In this document: positions 57,333 through 64,000 of the stretch, piece after piece
Numbering within the stretch: position 1 is the first letter of the stretch
Layout: every line of letters begins with the position of its first letter
Assembly: GCF_019443445.1 (NCBI RefSeq)
Contig: NZ_CP080378.1
Coordinates: 992,001-1,056,000 of the forward strand
Direction of reading: 5' to 3'
DNA length: 64,000 bases
DNA from: Massilia sp. PAMC28688
Lineage (GTDB): Bacteria; Pseudomonadota; Gammaproteobacteria; Burkholderiales; Burkholderiaceae_D
Notes under the pieces: generated by a model
The model's database searches: none
Told to the model about the DNA's origin: nothing
The model's input: the letters and a program-made list of their open reading frames with translations, nothing else
Program-made: the position numbers and the translations under genes

Positions 57333-58754
57333 GTGAAATTGAGGACGATCGTACGCGTCGCGCTGCTTGCGCCCGCTGCCGTGACGGCCGCCGTGGCCGC
57401 CGCCGCGCCCGGCAAGAGCTGCCATTTGCCCGGCGCCGAAGAAGCCCTGCGCTGCGTGACGCTGGCCGTACCCCTCGACTACAGCAAGCCGTCCGGATCC
57501 ACGCTCAAGCTGCACGTCACGGTGGCACCGGCGTTTCGCGAGTCGGCCCGGGGCGACCCGGTGTTCCTGCTCGCTGGCGGGCCCGGCCAGGCCGGTTCGG
57601 ACGTGCTGATGGTGCTCAACTCCACCCTGCGCCGCGTGCGCGCCACGCGCGACGTGGTCATCATTGACCAGCGCGGCACCGGCAAGTCGGGGCGCCTGGC
57701 CTGCCCGCACGAAAAGAACGAAGACAGCATGTCCCAGGACGAGATCGAAGCGGCCGTCAAGCGCTGCATTGCCAGCGTCCGCCAGCCTTACGCCGCCTTC
57801 AGCACCGCCAATGCCGCGCGCGACATGGAGCAGGTGCGCAAGGCGCTCGGCTACGACAGCATCAATTTGCTGGGCGTCTCGTACGGCACGCGCCTGGCGC
57901 AGCACTACGTGCGCCTGTATCCGGGCCAGGTGCGCGCCATGGTGCTCGATGGCGTGGCCGCGCCCGACCAGATCATCCCGGCCGCCGGGCAGGATGGCGA
58001 AGCGGCCCTCAAGCGCGTGTTTGCCGACTGCGCGGCCGACAAGGCCTGCAATGGCGCCTTCCCCGCCATCGGCCAGCAGTTCGATGCCCTCAGAAAGCGC
58101 GTGGAAGCCGGCATCGACCTCGAATTTCCCGATCCGCGCACGGCGCGCCCGTCCAGGGTCCGCATGACGCCGGACCGCTTCTACAGCACCTTGCACCAGA
58201 TCCTTTACAGCCCGGACGACAGCCGGCGCCTGCCCTTTCTCATCAACAGCGCCTACAACAACCGCTGGCAGCCCTTTATCGCGCGCCGCAATGCCGGTTC
58301 CGACTTTTCCGTCGACGGGCCGGTGTCCACCCTGATGCACCTGGCCGTGGTGTGCGCCGAGGATGTGCCGCGCCTGGGCCAGGCCCAGCGCAGCGCCGAA
58401 CAGGCCACCCTGGCCGCCCCCCTGCTCGACAGCGTCCTGAAGGCGTGCGCCATCATGGATGTGGCGCCCGCCGCGCCAGCCCCGGCGACCATCATCAAGG
58501 CGCCGGTGCTGATGCTCTCCGGCGCGCTCGACCCGGTCACGCCGCCGCGCCGCGCCGAGGCAGCGGGCAAGTTCATGAGCGCGGCCCAGCACCTGGTGGT
58601 GGCCAACGCCGGCCACGGCATCCTGTCCCTGGGCTGCGCCCCGCGCCTGCTGCGCGAATTTCTCGACCGCCCGAGCCAAAAAGTGGCCGCCAAGTGCCTG
58701 GACGAGATTCCGGCGCCCACCTTCCAGCTCGGCAGCGCCGGGCCGCAACCCTGA
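57333..58754 (+). CDS. Exported alpha/beta hydrolase, TAP-like (tripeptidyl aminopeptidase family)
   Basis: A 473-residue S33-type peptidase/hydrolase. The signal peptide follows a GTG start at 57333 that has GGGAGA upstream; the ATG at 57303 gives a longer, more polar leader. The body shows LAGGPGQAGSD (oxyanion HGGP-like), IIDQRGTGKSG, the nucleophile Ser183 in LLGVSYGTRLAQ, an Asp in GALDPVTPP and a His in NAGHGIL. The TAP C-terminal domain includes the cysteine-containing region after residue 400. It probably releases N-terminal residues or tripeptides from peptides, but the substrate is unknown. ABC transporter genes follow 20 bases downstream. Confidence 0.87.
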   Translation: MKLRTIVRVALLAPAAVTAAVAAAAPGKSCHLPGAEEALRCVTLAVPLDYSKPSGSTLKLHVTVAPAFRESARGDPVFLLAGGPGQAGSDVLMVLNSTLRRVRATRDVVIIDQRGTGKSGRLACPHEKNEDSMSQDEIEAAVKRCIASVRQPYAAFSTANAARDMEQVRKALGYDSINLLGVSYGTRLAQHYVRLYPGQVRAMVLDGVAAPDQIIPAAGQDGEAALKRVFADCAADKACNGAFPAIGQQFDALRKRVEAGIDLEFPDPRTARPSRVRMTPDRFYSTLHQILYSPDDSRRLPFLINSAYNNRWQPFIARRNAGSDFSVDGPVSTLMHLAVVCAEDVPRLGQAQRSAEQATLAAPLLDSVLKACAIMDVAPAAPAPATIIKAPVLMLSGALDPVTPPRRAEAAGKFMSAAQHLVVANAGHGILSLGCAPRLLREFLDRPSQKVAAKCLDEIPAPTFQLGSAGPQP

Positions 58755-58773
58755 ACCACGGACAGGAACCACC

Positions 58774-59508
58774 ATGATTGAAGTCAACGACGTGCGCAAG
58801 CAGTTCGGTGCGATCCAGGCCCTGGGTGGGGTAAGCTTTGCCGCGCGCGACGGCCAGATCACCGCCCTGCTGGGCCCCAACGGGGCCGGCAAGACCACGC
58901 TGCTGCGCCTGCTGGTGGGCCTGCTCAAGCGCGACACGGGCAGCATCCTGATCGATGGCGTGGACCCGGAAAAAGACCCCATGAGCGTGCGCCGCAACAT
59001 CGGCTTTCTCACCGACCAGTTCGGCCTGTACGAACGCATGACCACGCGCGAATACCTGCTGTACTTCGGCGAACTCAATGGCATGACGGTGGCCGCCGCC
59101 AATCTGCGCATCGATGAAGTGTCGCATTTGCTGGGCCTGGGCGACATCCTGGAACGCCGCTCCAAGGGCTTTTCGCAGGGCCAGCGCATCAAGGTCGCCA
59201 TGGCGCGCACCCTGCTGCACCGCCCGCGCAACCTGCTGCTGGACGAACCCTCGCGCGGCCTGGACGTGATGAGCACGCGCGCCCTGCGCACTGCCCTCGG
59301 CGTGCTGCGCGCCGAAGGCTGCTGCGTGATCATGGCCACCCACGTCATGCAGGAAGTCACCCACCTGTGCGACGACGTCATCGTGATCGCCAAGGGCCAC
59401 ACCGTGGCCCAGGGTTCGCCCGCAGAACTGTGCCGCCGCACCGGCATCGCCAGCCTGGAAGACGCCTTTGTCAGCCTGGTGGGCACCGAAGAAGGAATCG
59501 TCGCATGA
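58774..59508 (+). CDS. ABC-2 type exporter ATP-binding protein (NatA-like)
   Basis: A 244-residue ATPase. Walker A is GPNGAGKTT, the signature is FSQGQRIKVAMAR (a variant of LSGGQ), Walker B is NLLLDEPSRGLDV, and the switch His is in MATHVMQE. The following gene encodes its permease and overlaps by four bases. It belongs with NatA/CcmA-like exporters of sodium or drugs. A second related ABC pair is at 62500. Confidence 0.92.
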   Translation: MIEVNDVRKQFGAIQALGGVSFAARDGQITALLGPNGAGKTTLLRLLVGLLKRDTGSILIDGVDPEKDPMSVRRNIGFLTDQFGLYERMTTREYLLYFGELNGMTVAAANLRIDEVSHLLGLGDILERRSKGFSQGQRIKVAMARTLLHRPRNLLLDEPSRGLDVMSTRALRTALGVLRAEGCCVIMATHVMQEVTHLCDDVIVIAKGHTVAQGSPAELCRRTGIASLEDAFVSLVGTEEGIVA

Positions 59509-60689
59509 AGTCCAGGTTCACCATCGTTTTCCTCAAGGAGTTCCGGGAGCACCTGCGCGACAAGCGTTCGCTGGCCATGCTCGGGGTGTTCGTGCTGATG
59601 TTTCCCCTCATGCTCGGCTACATCCTCAACAACTCGATCGAAAAGGCCACCAAGCCGGAGCGCGAAGGCATGGAGCTGGCCGTCATTGGCGGCGCCCAGG
59701 CACCGACCCTGATGTCGCAGCTCAGGCAGAAGAACATCACCGTCGTCGACATGGAAGACATGGACGAGGAAGCCATCACCAGGCTGCTGCGCCAGCGCAA
59801 GGCGGTGGCCGTGCTGCGCCTGAAAGACAATTACGCGGCCAACTACATGGAAATGCGCCCGGCCGACATCGAGCTGTGGTTCGACTCGGCCAGCGACGAC
59901 GGGCCGCGCCGGCGCGACATCGAGGACGTGCTCAATGCCTACAGCTCCGCCATCGCCGGCGCGCGCCTGCTGGCGCACGGGGTCTCGCCGGCCACGCTCT
60001 CGCCGGTCAAGGTGCAGCGCTACGACACCGGCAGCAATGCCTCGCGCTCGGCCACGCTGCTTGGCGCCATGCTCGGCATGCTGTTCCTGCCCGCTTTCAC
60101 ATGCTGCATGTCGGCCGCGGTCGACAGCACCGCCGGCGAACGGGAGCGGCGCTCGCTCGAAGTACTCATGGCCCAGCCGGTCACGCCCTGGACCCTGGTA
60201 TGCGGCAAATGGATTGCCGCCGCCGCGCTTGGCCTCATTGGCCTGTGCCTGGGCATGCTGCTGGCGCACCTGATCCTGAGCTGGCTGCCGCTGGAGGAAA
60301 TCGGCATGTCGTGGCGCCTGACTTCGTACGACCTGCTGCGCGTGTGCGTGGCCTCGATTCCCCTGTGCCTGTTCGGCGCGGCGCTGCAGATCGCCCTGGC
60401 CATGAATTCCAAGAGCTACAAGGAGGCGCAAAGTGTGCTCAGCATCGTCACCCTGCTGCCGCTGGCGCCGGGCGCGGTGGTGGCCATGATGGATATCGAA
60501 GCTGCGTGGTGGATGTACCTGGTGCCGATGCTGTCGAACCAGAACCTGATGCGCGAACTGGCCAAGGGGCAGGAACTGGGGGCGCTGCCCTATGTGATGA
60601 CGGCATTATGCTCGCTGCTGCCGGCGCTGGCCATCATTGCCTTTGCCAGCTGGCGCATGAAGAGCGAGCGTTACGTGCTGGCGGTGTAG
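59505..60689 (+). CDS. ABC-2 type exporter permease (NatB-like)
   Basis: A 394-residue membrane protein beginning MKSRFTIVFLKEFREHLRDKRSLAML: a cytoplasmic start, TM1, then a large extracytoplasmic loop (about residues 50-180). Five further membrane segments follow in the C-terminal half, including EREERRSLEVLMAQPVTPW-type coupling helix. This is the NatB/ABC-2 fold. It is coupled to the ATPase by an ATGA overlap. The start at 59505 replaces an ORF that runs through the ATPase gene. Confidence 0.9.
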   Translation: MKSRFTIVFLKEFREHLRDKRSLAMLGVFVLMFPLMLGYILNNSIEKATKPEREGMELAVIGGAQAPTLMSQLRQKNITVVDMEDMDEEAITRLLRQRKAVAVLRLKDNYAANYMEMRPADIELWFDSASDDGPRRRDIEDVLNAYSSAIAGARLLAHGVSPATLSPVKVQRYDTGSNASRSATLLGAMLGMLFLPAFTCCMSAAVDSTAGERERRSLEVLMAQPVTPWTLVCGKWIAAAALGLIGLCLGMLLAHLILSWLPLEEIGMSWRLTSYDLLRVCVASIPLCLFGAALQIALAMNSKSYKEAQSVLSIVTLLPLAPGAVVAMMDIEAAWWMYLVPMLSNQNLMRELAKGQELGALPYVMTALCSLLPALAIIAFASWRMKSERYVLAV

Positions 60690-60773
60690 GACCGCGCACC
60701 GGCTAATTGGGGGCGCCGCAAACCTGAATGCGCCGCCTCATTTACAATAAGCCATTGCACACAGGAGAGCCGC

Positions 60774-61196
60774 ATGGAAGTGACAGTCAGCTGGAATGGC
60801 CCGTCGGGCATGAGTTTCCGGGCCCGCACGGGTTCCGGCCACATGGTAAGCATGGATGGCGCGCCCGAAGGCGGCGGGCACAATCTGGCGCCCCGTCCCA
60901 TGGAAATGGTATTGCTCGGCACCGGCGGCTGCACCGCCTATGACGTGGTCCTGATTCTCAAGCGCGGGCGCGAAGATGTGCGCGGCTGCGAGGTGACGCT
61001 CAAGGCCGAGCGGGCCGAGACCGATCCCAAGGTCTTCACCCGCATCCACTTCCATTTCACCGTCACCGGCAAGAACCTCAAGACCACCACCGTGGAGCGG
61101 GCCGTGAGCCTGTCGCACGACAAATACTGCTCGGCCTCGATCATGCTGGCCAAGTCGGCCGAGATCACCCACAGTTTCGAGATCGTCGAAGGCTGA
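60774..61196 (+). CDS. OsmC family protein (YhfA-like)
   Basis: A 140-residue peroxidase-fold protein. It begins MEVTVSWNGPSGMSFRAR. It has two conserved cysteines, in GTGGCTAYDVV and HDKYCSASIML, that in OsmC/Ohr proteins reduce peroxides. It resembles the YhfA branch (GPEGGGHN-type) rather than Ohr. An AGGAGAG site precedes the ATG. It stands alone. Confidence 0.9.
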   Translation: MEVTVSWNGPSGMSFRARTGSGHMVSMDGAPEGGGHNLAPRPMEMVLLGTGGCTAYDVVLILKRGREDVRGCEVTLKAERAETDPKVFTRIHFHFTVTGKNLKTTTVERAVSLSHDKYCSASIMLAKSAEITHSFEIVEG

Positions 61197-61213
61197 TTCC
61201 GCCGCGCGAGCGG

Positions 61214-61858
61214 TCAGACGTAGTAGGCAGTGGTGGTCATCACCTTGGCCATGGCCGACATCACCTTGCGCACCGGCGCCGGCGCGTCGATCGCGCCCAG
61301 GTCGCGTGCGGCCTGGCCGTGGGCCGCTTCATCCTGGCGCATCTGCTCGACGATGGCGCGCGACTTGGCATCCTGCTCCGGCAGCATGGCCAGGTGGCCC
61401 TGCAGGTGTTCTTCCACCTGGCGCTCGGTTTCCACCACAAAGCCCAGGCTGCGCTTGTCGCCCAGCTGGGCAGCCAGGGTGCCCAGCGCATAGGCGCCGG
61501 CATACCACACGGGATTGAGCAGCGAAGGCTGCGAGCCGAGTTCAGTGAGGCGCTTGGCGGTCCAGGCCAGGTGGTCTTCTTCCTCGCGCCCGGCCTGCTC
61601 GAACTGGGCGCGCATGGCATCGCTTTTGGCAAAGCGCGCCTGCGAGTTGTACAGCGCCTGGGCGCACACCTCGCCCACGTGGTTGACCCGCATCAGCCCT
61701 GCCGCATGGCGCTGTTCGGCCGCGTCGAGCTGGCCGTCGGCGGCGCGCGCGGCCGGGGTGGGACGCGAGGCGGAGGCCACGCCCGCCATCACGCGCAGGG
61801 CCTTGTCGACGCCGACGATCAGCTGGTCCAGGGGAGTGGAATGGCGTTTTTCAAGCAT
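61214..61858 (-). CDS. coq7: Demethoxyubiquinone hydroxylase (Coq7)
   Basis: Adds the last hydroxyl in ubiquinone synthesis (2-polyprenyl-3-methyl-6-methoxy-1,4-benzoquinone monooxygenase). The 214-residue di-iron carboxylate protein has [14 protein letters not shown] (E..H), [10 protein letters not shown] (ExxH), [12 protein letters not shown] and [11 protein letters not shown]. All six ligands appear to be present. The start at 61858 ([16 protein letters not shown]) is typical; the longer ORF is antisense shadow. It replaces the UbiF flavoprotein of E. coli in many betaproteobacteria. Confidence 0.93.
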   Translation of the reverse strand: MLEKRHSTPLDQLIVGVDKALRVMAGVASASRPTPAARAADGQLDAAEQRHAAGLMRVNHVGEVCAQALYNSQARFAKSDAMRAQFEQAGREEEDHLAWTAKRLTELGSQPSLLNPVWYAGAYALGTLAAQLGDKRSLGFVVETERQVEEHLQGHLAMLPEQDAKSRAIVEQMRQDEAAHGQAARDLGAIDAPAPVRKVMSAMAKVMTTTAYYV

Positions 61859-61887
61859 GATGGGCCTCGCGTGCGGTAAAAACCTGA

Positions 61888-62388
61888 TTATAGGCCGCCT
61901 GGCCCGGCGCTGCCGTCCGCCGCCTCGGTTGCCCCGTCGCTTGCCGCGTCGGTTACCGCGGCCGGCTCGGACGGCACCGGCGTGGGCTGGCGCTCGATCC
62001 AGTCCAGCAGGGCGCCGCCGATATCGACCTTGGAAATATTCTTGGCCACGCCCAGGTTCAGCGACAGCAAAAAGGGAATGGTGTTGACGGGGACCTGGGG
62101 ACAATGCGCCTTCATGGCAGCGATGAAGCGCGGTGATTCCACCACCGCCACCACCTTGTCGCCGCTCATGAACTGCAGCACGCTGGTGATGCTGTGGCCT
62201 TTTCCGATCGACTGGTAGATGAAGCGGTTAAAATCGCGGTCGACCTTTTTAAAGTCAAGTTCATCCGGCGTCATGAGGCCGGACAGGTAATACAGTCCCA
62301 GCGCCGTGCGGAACCACGCGGTTGCCTCGACGGTACCGCGTCCGCAGCGCGTAACGGCCAGAACGTTCTCTTTAATAACGCTATCCAT
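61888..62388 (-). CDS. Unknown protein, about 166 residues
   Basis: I do not recognise a family. It begins [37 protein letters not shown]. It has no signal peptide or strong membrane helix. The middle is mixed alpha/beta ([33 protein letters not shown]) and the C-terminus is an acidic, Ala/Gly/Pro-rich tail ([20 protein letters not shown]). The ATG at 62388 was chosen over the long ORF that is antisense to the ABC ATPase. It sits upstream of coq7 on the same strand and is divergent from the second ABC pair. Confidence 0.6.
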   Translation of the reverse strand: MDSVIKENVLAVTRCGRGTVEATAWFRTALGLYYLSGLMTPDELDFKKVDRDFNRFIYQSIGKGHSITSVLQFMSGDKVVAVVESPRFIAAMKAHCPQVPVNTIPFLLSLNLGVAKNISKVDIGGALLDWIERQPTPVPSEPAAVTDAASDGATEAADGSAGPGGL

Positions 62389-62499
62389 CCGGACATTATC
62401 CACATTTCCTGGCGGATTGGCGCTGGAATTGCATGGCAGCCGTGTTGCTAGCGCGAATTTGTGCATGCTACCCTCATACTTTAACGACAGGATGGCCCG

Positions 62500-63282
62500 A
62501 TGATCGAAGTTTTTGGCCTGGCAAAGCGCTTTGCGACGCCTCCCCACAAGGAGCGGCGGGCCAGACAGCGCGACGTGCGCGAGCATGATGGCTGGTTTCA
62601 CGCCGTGCGCGACGTGTCGTTCCAGTGCGCGCCCGGAGAAGTGCTGGGCCTGCTCGGACCGAACGGGGCCGGCAAGACCACCACCTTGCGCATCCTCTCG
62701 ACCGCCCTGCGCCCGGATGCGGGCACGGCCTTCATCAATGGCATGGACGTGCTGGCCGAACCGCTGGAAGCGCGCAAGCGCATCGGGTTCCTGTCCGGCA
62801 GCACCGGCCTGTACGGGCGCCTGACCGCGCGCGAGAATGTCGAATACTTCGGCCGCCTGCACGGCATGGCGCCCGAGCGCATCAAGGCGCGCTGCAATGC
62901 CCTGTTCGAGCAGCTGCAGATGCACGAATTTGCGCACAAGCGGGCCGACCACCTGTCCACCGGCATGAAGCAGAAGTGTGCCATTGCCCGCACCGTCATC
63001 CACGAGCCGCAGATCGTGATCCTGGACGAGCCGACCACGGGCCTGGACGTCATGTCGGCCAAAATCCTGCTCGACTTCATTGCCAGCTACAAGGCGCTGG
63101 GCGTGCCACTGATCTTTTCCACCCACCACCTGCACGAAGTGGAAAAGCTGTGCGACCGCGTATGCGTGATCAATCACGGCAAGACTGCCTTCAACGGCAG
63201 CCTGGCCGAGATGCGCCACCTGGGCGGCAGCGAGGACCTGTACGACGCCTTTGTCAGCGTCATCAACGAGGAGCCTGTCTAG
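62500..63282 (+). CDS. natA: ABC-2 type exporter ATP-binding protein (NatA)
   Basis: A 260-residue ATPase resembling sodium-exporter NatA. It starts MIEVFGLAKRFATPP, has Walker A GPNGAGKTT, signature LSTGMKQKCAIAR, Walker B IVILDEPTTGLDV, and the switch histidine in FSTHHLHEVEKL. It directly precedes its permease (start 63283, one base after the stop). It is a paralogue of the pair at 58774-60689. Confidence 0.9.
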   Translation: MIEVFGLAKRFATPPHKERRARQRDVREHDGWFHAVRDVSFQCAPGEVLGLLGPNGAGKTTTLRILSTALRPDAGTAFINGMDVLAEPLEARKRIGFLSGSTGLYGRLTARENVEYFGRLHGMAPERIKARCNALFEQLQMHEFAHKRADHLSTGMKQKCAIARTVIHEPQIVILDEPTTGLDVMSAKILLDFIASYKALGVPLIFSTHHLHEVEKLCDRVCVINHGKTAFNGSLAEMRHLGGSEDLYDAFVSVINEEPV

Positions 63283-64000
63283 ATGTGGACCGTCTACCTC
63301 AAGGAAATGCTCGAACTGCTGCGCGACCGCAAGACCTTCATCTTCACGGTGCTGGTGCCGATTGTCGCCATGCCGCTCATCTTTGCCGGCCTGGGCTACC
63401 TCAGTTCTTCGATGTTCAAGAAATCCGAAAATGCGGAACTGACCTACGCCGTCTTCGGCAAGCAGAATGCGCCCCAGCTGTCGGAGCGCTTTGCCCGCGA
63501 AAAGGGCTTTCGCGAAGTGCCGCTGGCGGCCCAGGACGACATCAAGCGCGCCATCGACGACGACCGCATCAAGTTTGCACTGGTGATTCCCGACGGCTTT
63601 GAAGCAACGCTCAACCGGCATCTCCAGGCTGGCGTGGCCCTGCACTACAACAATGCCGTGGCGGTGGACGTCACGCGCAAGCGCGTTACCGCCGTCATCG
63701 ACGCCCACAACCACGCCCTGCGCGAAGATGCGCTGTCGGCCATGAAGATGAGCAAGGCGGAACTGCGCTACGTCCTCAATCCGATCCGGCTCGAAGAAAT
63801 CTCCACCGCCGGCACGCGCGAGCGCCTGGGCGCCATCGTGGGCGGCTTTTTGCCCTACATCCTGCTGATGGTGTGCCTGATGGCCGCCATGTACCCGGCC
63901 ATTGACCTGGGCGCGGGCGAAAAGGAGCGCGGCACCCTGGAAACGCTGCTGCTGGCCCCCATTCCCCGCACCCAGCTGGTGCTGGCCAAGTTCCTGGTCC
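63283..64000 (+). CDS. natB: ABC-2 type exporter permease (NatB), N-terminal part (cut by window edge)
   Basis: The first ~239 residues of a permease. It begins MWTVYLKEMLELLRDRKTFIFTVLVPIVAMPLIF, a cytoplasmic segment and TM1. A large extracytoplasmic loop (to about residue 180) follows, then TM2 and the coupling stretch GEKERGTLETLLLAPIPRTQLVLAKF. The rest lies beyond position 64000. The ATG immediately follows the natA stop. Confidence 0.9.
   Translation, partial: MWTVYLKEMLELLRDRKTFIFTVLVPIVAMPLIFAGLGYLSSSMFKKSENAELTYAVFGKQNAPQLSERFAREKGFREVPLAAQDDIKRAIDDDRIKFALVIPDGFEATLNRHLQAGVALHYNNAVAVDVTRKRVTAVIDAHNHALREDALSAMKMSKAELRYVLNPIRLEEISTAGTRERLGAIVGGFLPYILLMVCLMAAMYPAIDLGAGEKERGTLETLLLAPIPRTQLVLAKFLV

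Noticed and set aside
57201..60431. A 1076-codon open frame on the minus strand opposite the hydrolase and ABC exporter genes
   Set aside because: It is the antisense frame of GC-rich coding DNA; the plus-strand products have clear motifs and ribosome sites, and this frame shows no domain.
62389..63714. Upstream extension of the 166-residue gene into the natA region (608 codons in total)
   Set aside because: The extension is antisense to natA/natB with their Walker motifs and has no protein-like features; the ATG at 62388 is a better start.

Overview
The window looks like chromosomal DNA from a GC-rich betaproteobacterium of the Burkholderiales, most likely an Oxalobacteraceae member of the Massilia/Telluria/Duganella type. 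This rests on gene content and order: polA, a DUF2782 protein and thrB together; dusB-fis-purH-ruvCAB; tyrS, an M23 peptidase, anmK and erpA; dxs-ispA-xseB; a PEP-CTERM protein; and secreted S8 proteases. No database search was run. Names come from motif recognition and reading of the translations.

Layout. Positions 1-1531 (minus) hold the isoprenoid genes dxs (partial) and ispA, with xseB. Positions 1868-4788 (plus) hold a Rieske oxygenase, a DMT-family transporter and a sulfurtransferase, followed by fosA (minus). A small metal-homeostasis unit (5317-6571) has a Fur/Zur-type repressor and a NiCoT-type permease, with three matching palindromic operators. A PEP-CTERM protein behind a near-perfect sigma-54 promoter follows (6797-7416), then a small membrane protein, a ZIP transporter, a DUF4382 lipoprotein and polA. 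Positions 13261-15511 (plus) hold a DUF2782 protein, thrB and a membrane protein. Several small proteins, uvrD and the formaldehyde-detoxifying class III alcohol dehydrogenase follow. Positions 21347-23605 carry four receiver-domain proteins and no sensor kinase.

Positions 23650-28115 (minus) are a thiamine operon, thiC-thiS-thiG-thiD-thiE, behind a TPP riboswitch. Positions 28392-33856 carry three tandem paralogous secreted subtilisin-like proteases. All three share the same terminator hairpin, and the last two share an upstream leader. valS and a DUF2147 protein follow. Next comes a less GC-rich island (37236-38014) with a TPR protein and a 74-residue ORF resembling the detached C-terminal tip of an Rhs toxin. 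Positions 38135-48113 are mostly housekeeping: yaiI, a yidD-like gene, ruvBAC, purH, fis, dusB, a phosphatase, a YbhB-like protein, dtd and tyrS. An M23 peptidase, anmK, erpA, a bactofilin and argC follow, then a short element bounded by 17-bp inverted repeats, and the rplM-rpsI operon.

The right end has a large S8 protease without a signal peptide, a TAP-type alpha/beta hydrolase, an ABC-2 exporter pair, an OsmC protein, coq7, an unknown 166-residue protein, and a second ABC-2 exporter pair cut by the window edge.

Most of the window is ordinary chromosomal backbone. The parts most worth following up are the tandem protease array with its shared leaders, the orphan Rhs-tip/TPR pair, the operator-linked metal importer, the sigma-54 PEP-CTERM gene, the leaderless S8 protease and the inverted-repeat element upstream of argC. 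No CRISPR array, rRNA, tRNA, prophage or complete insertion sequence was seen.
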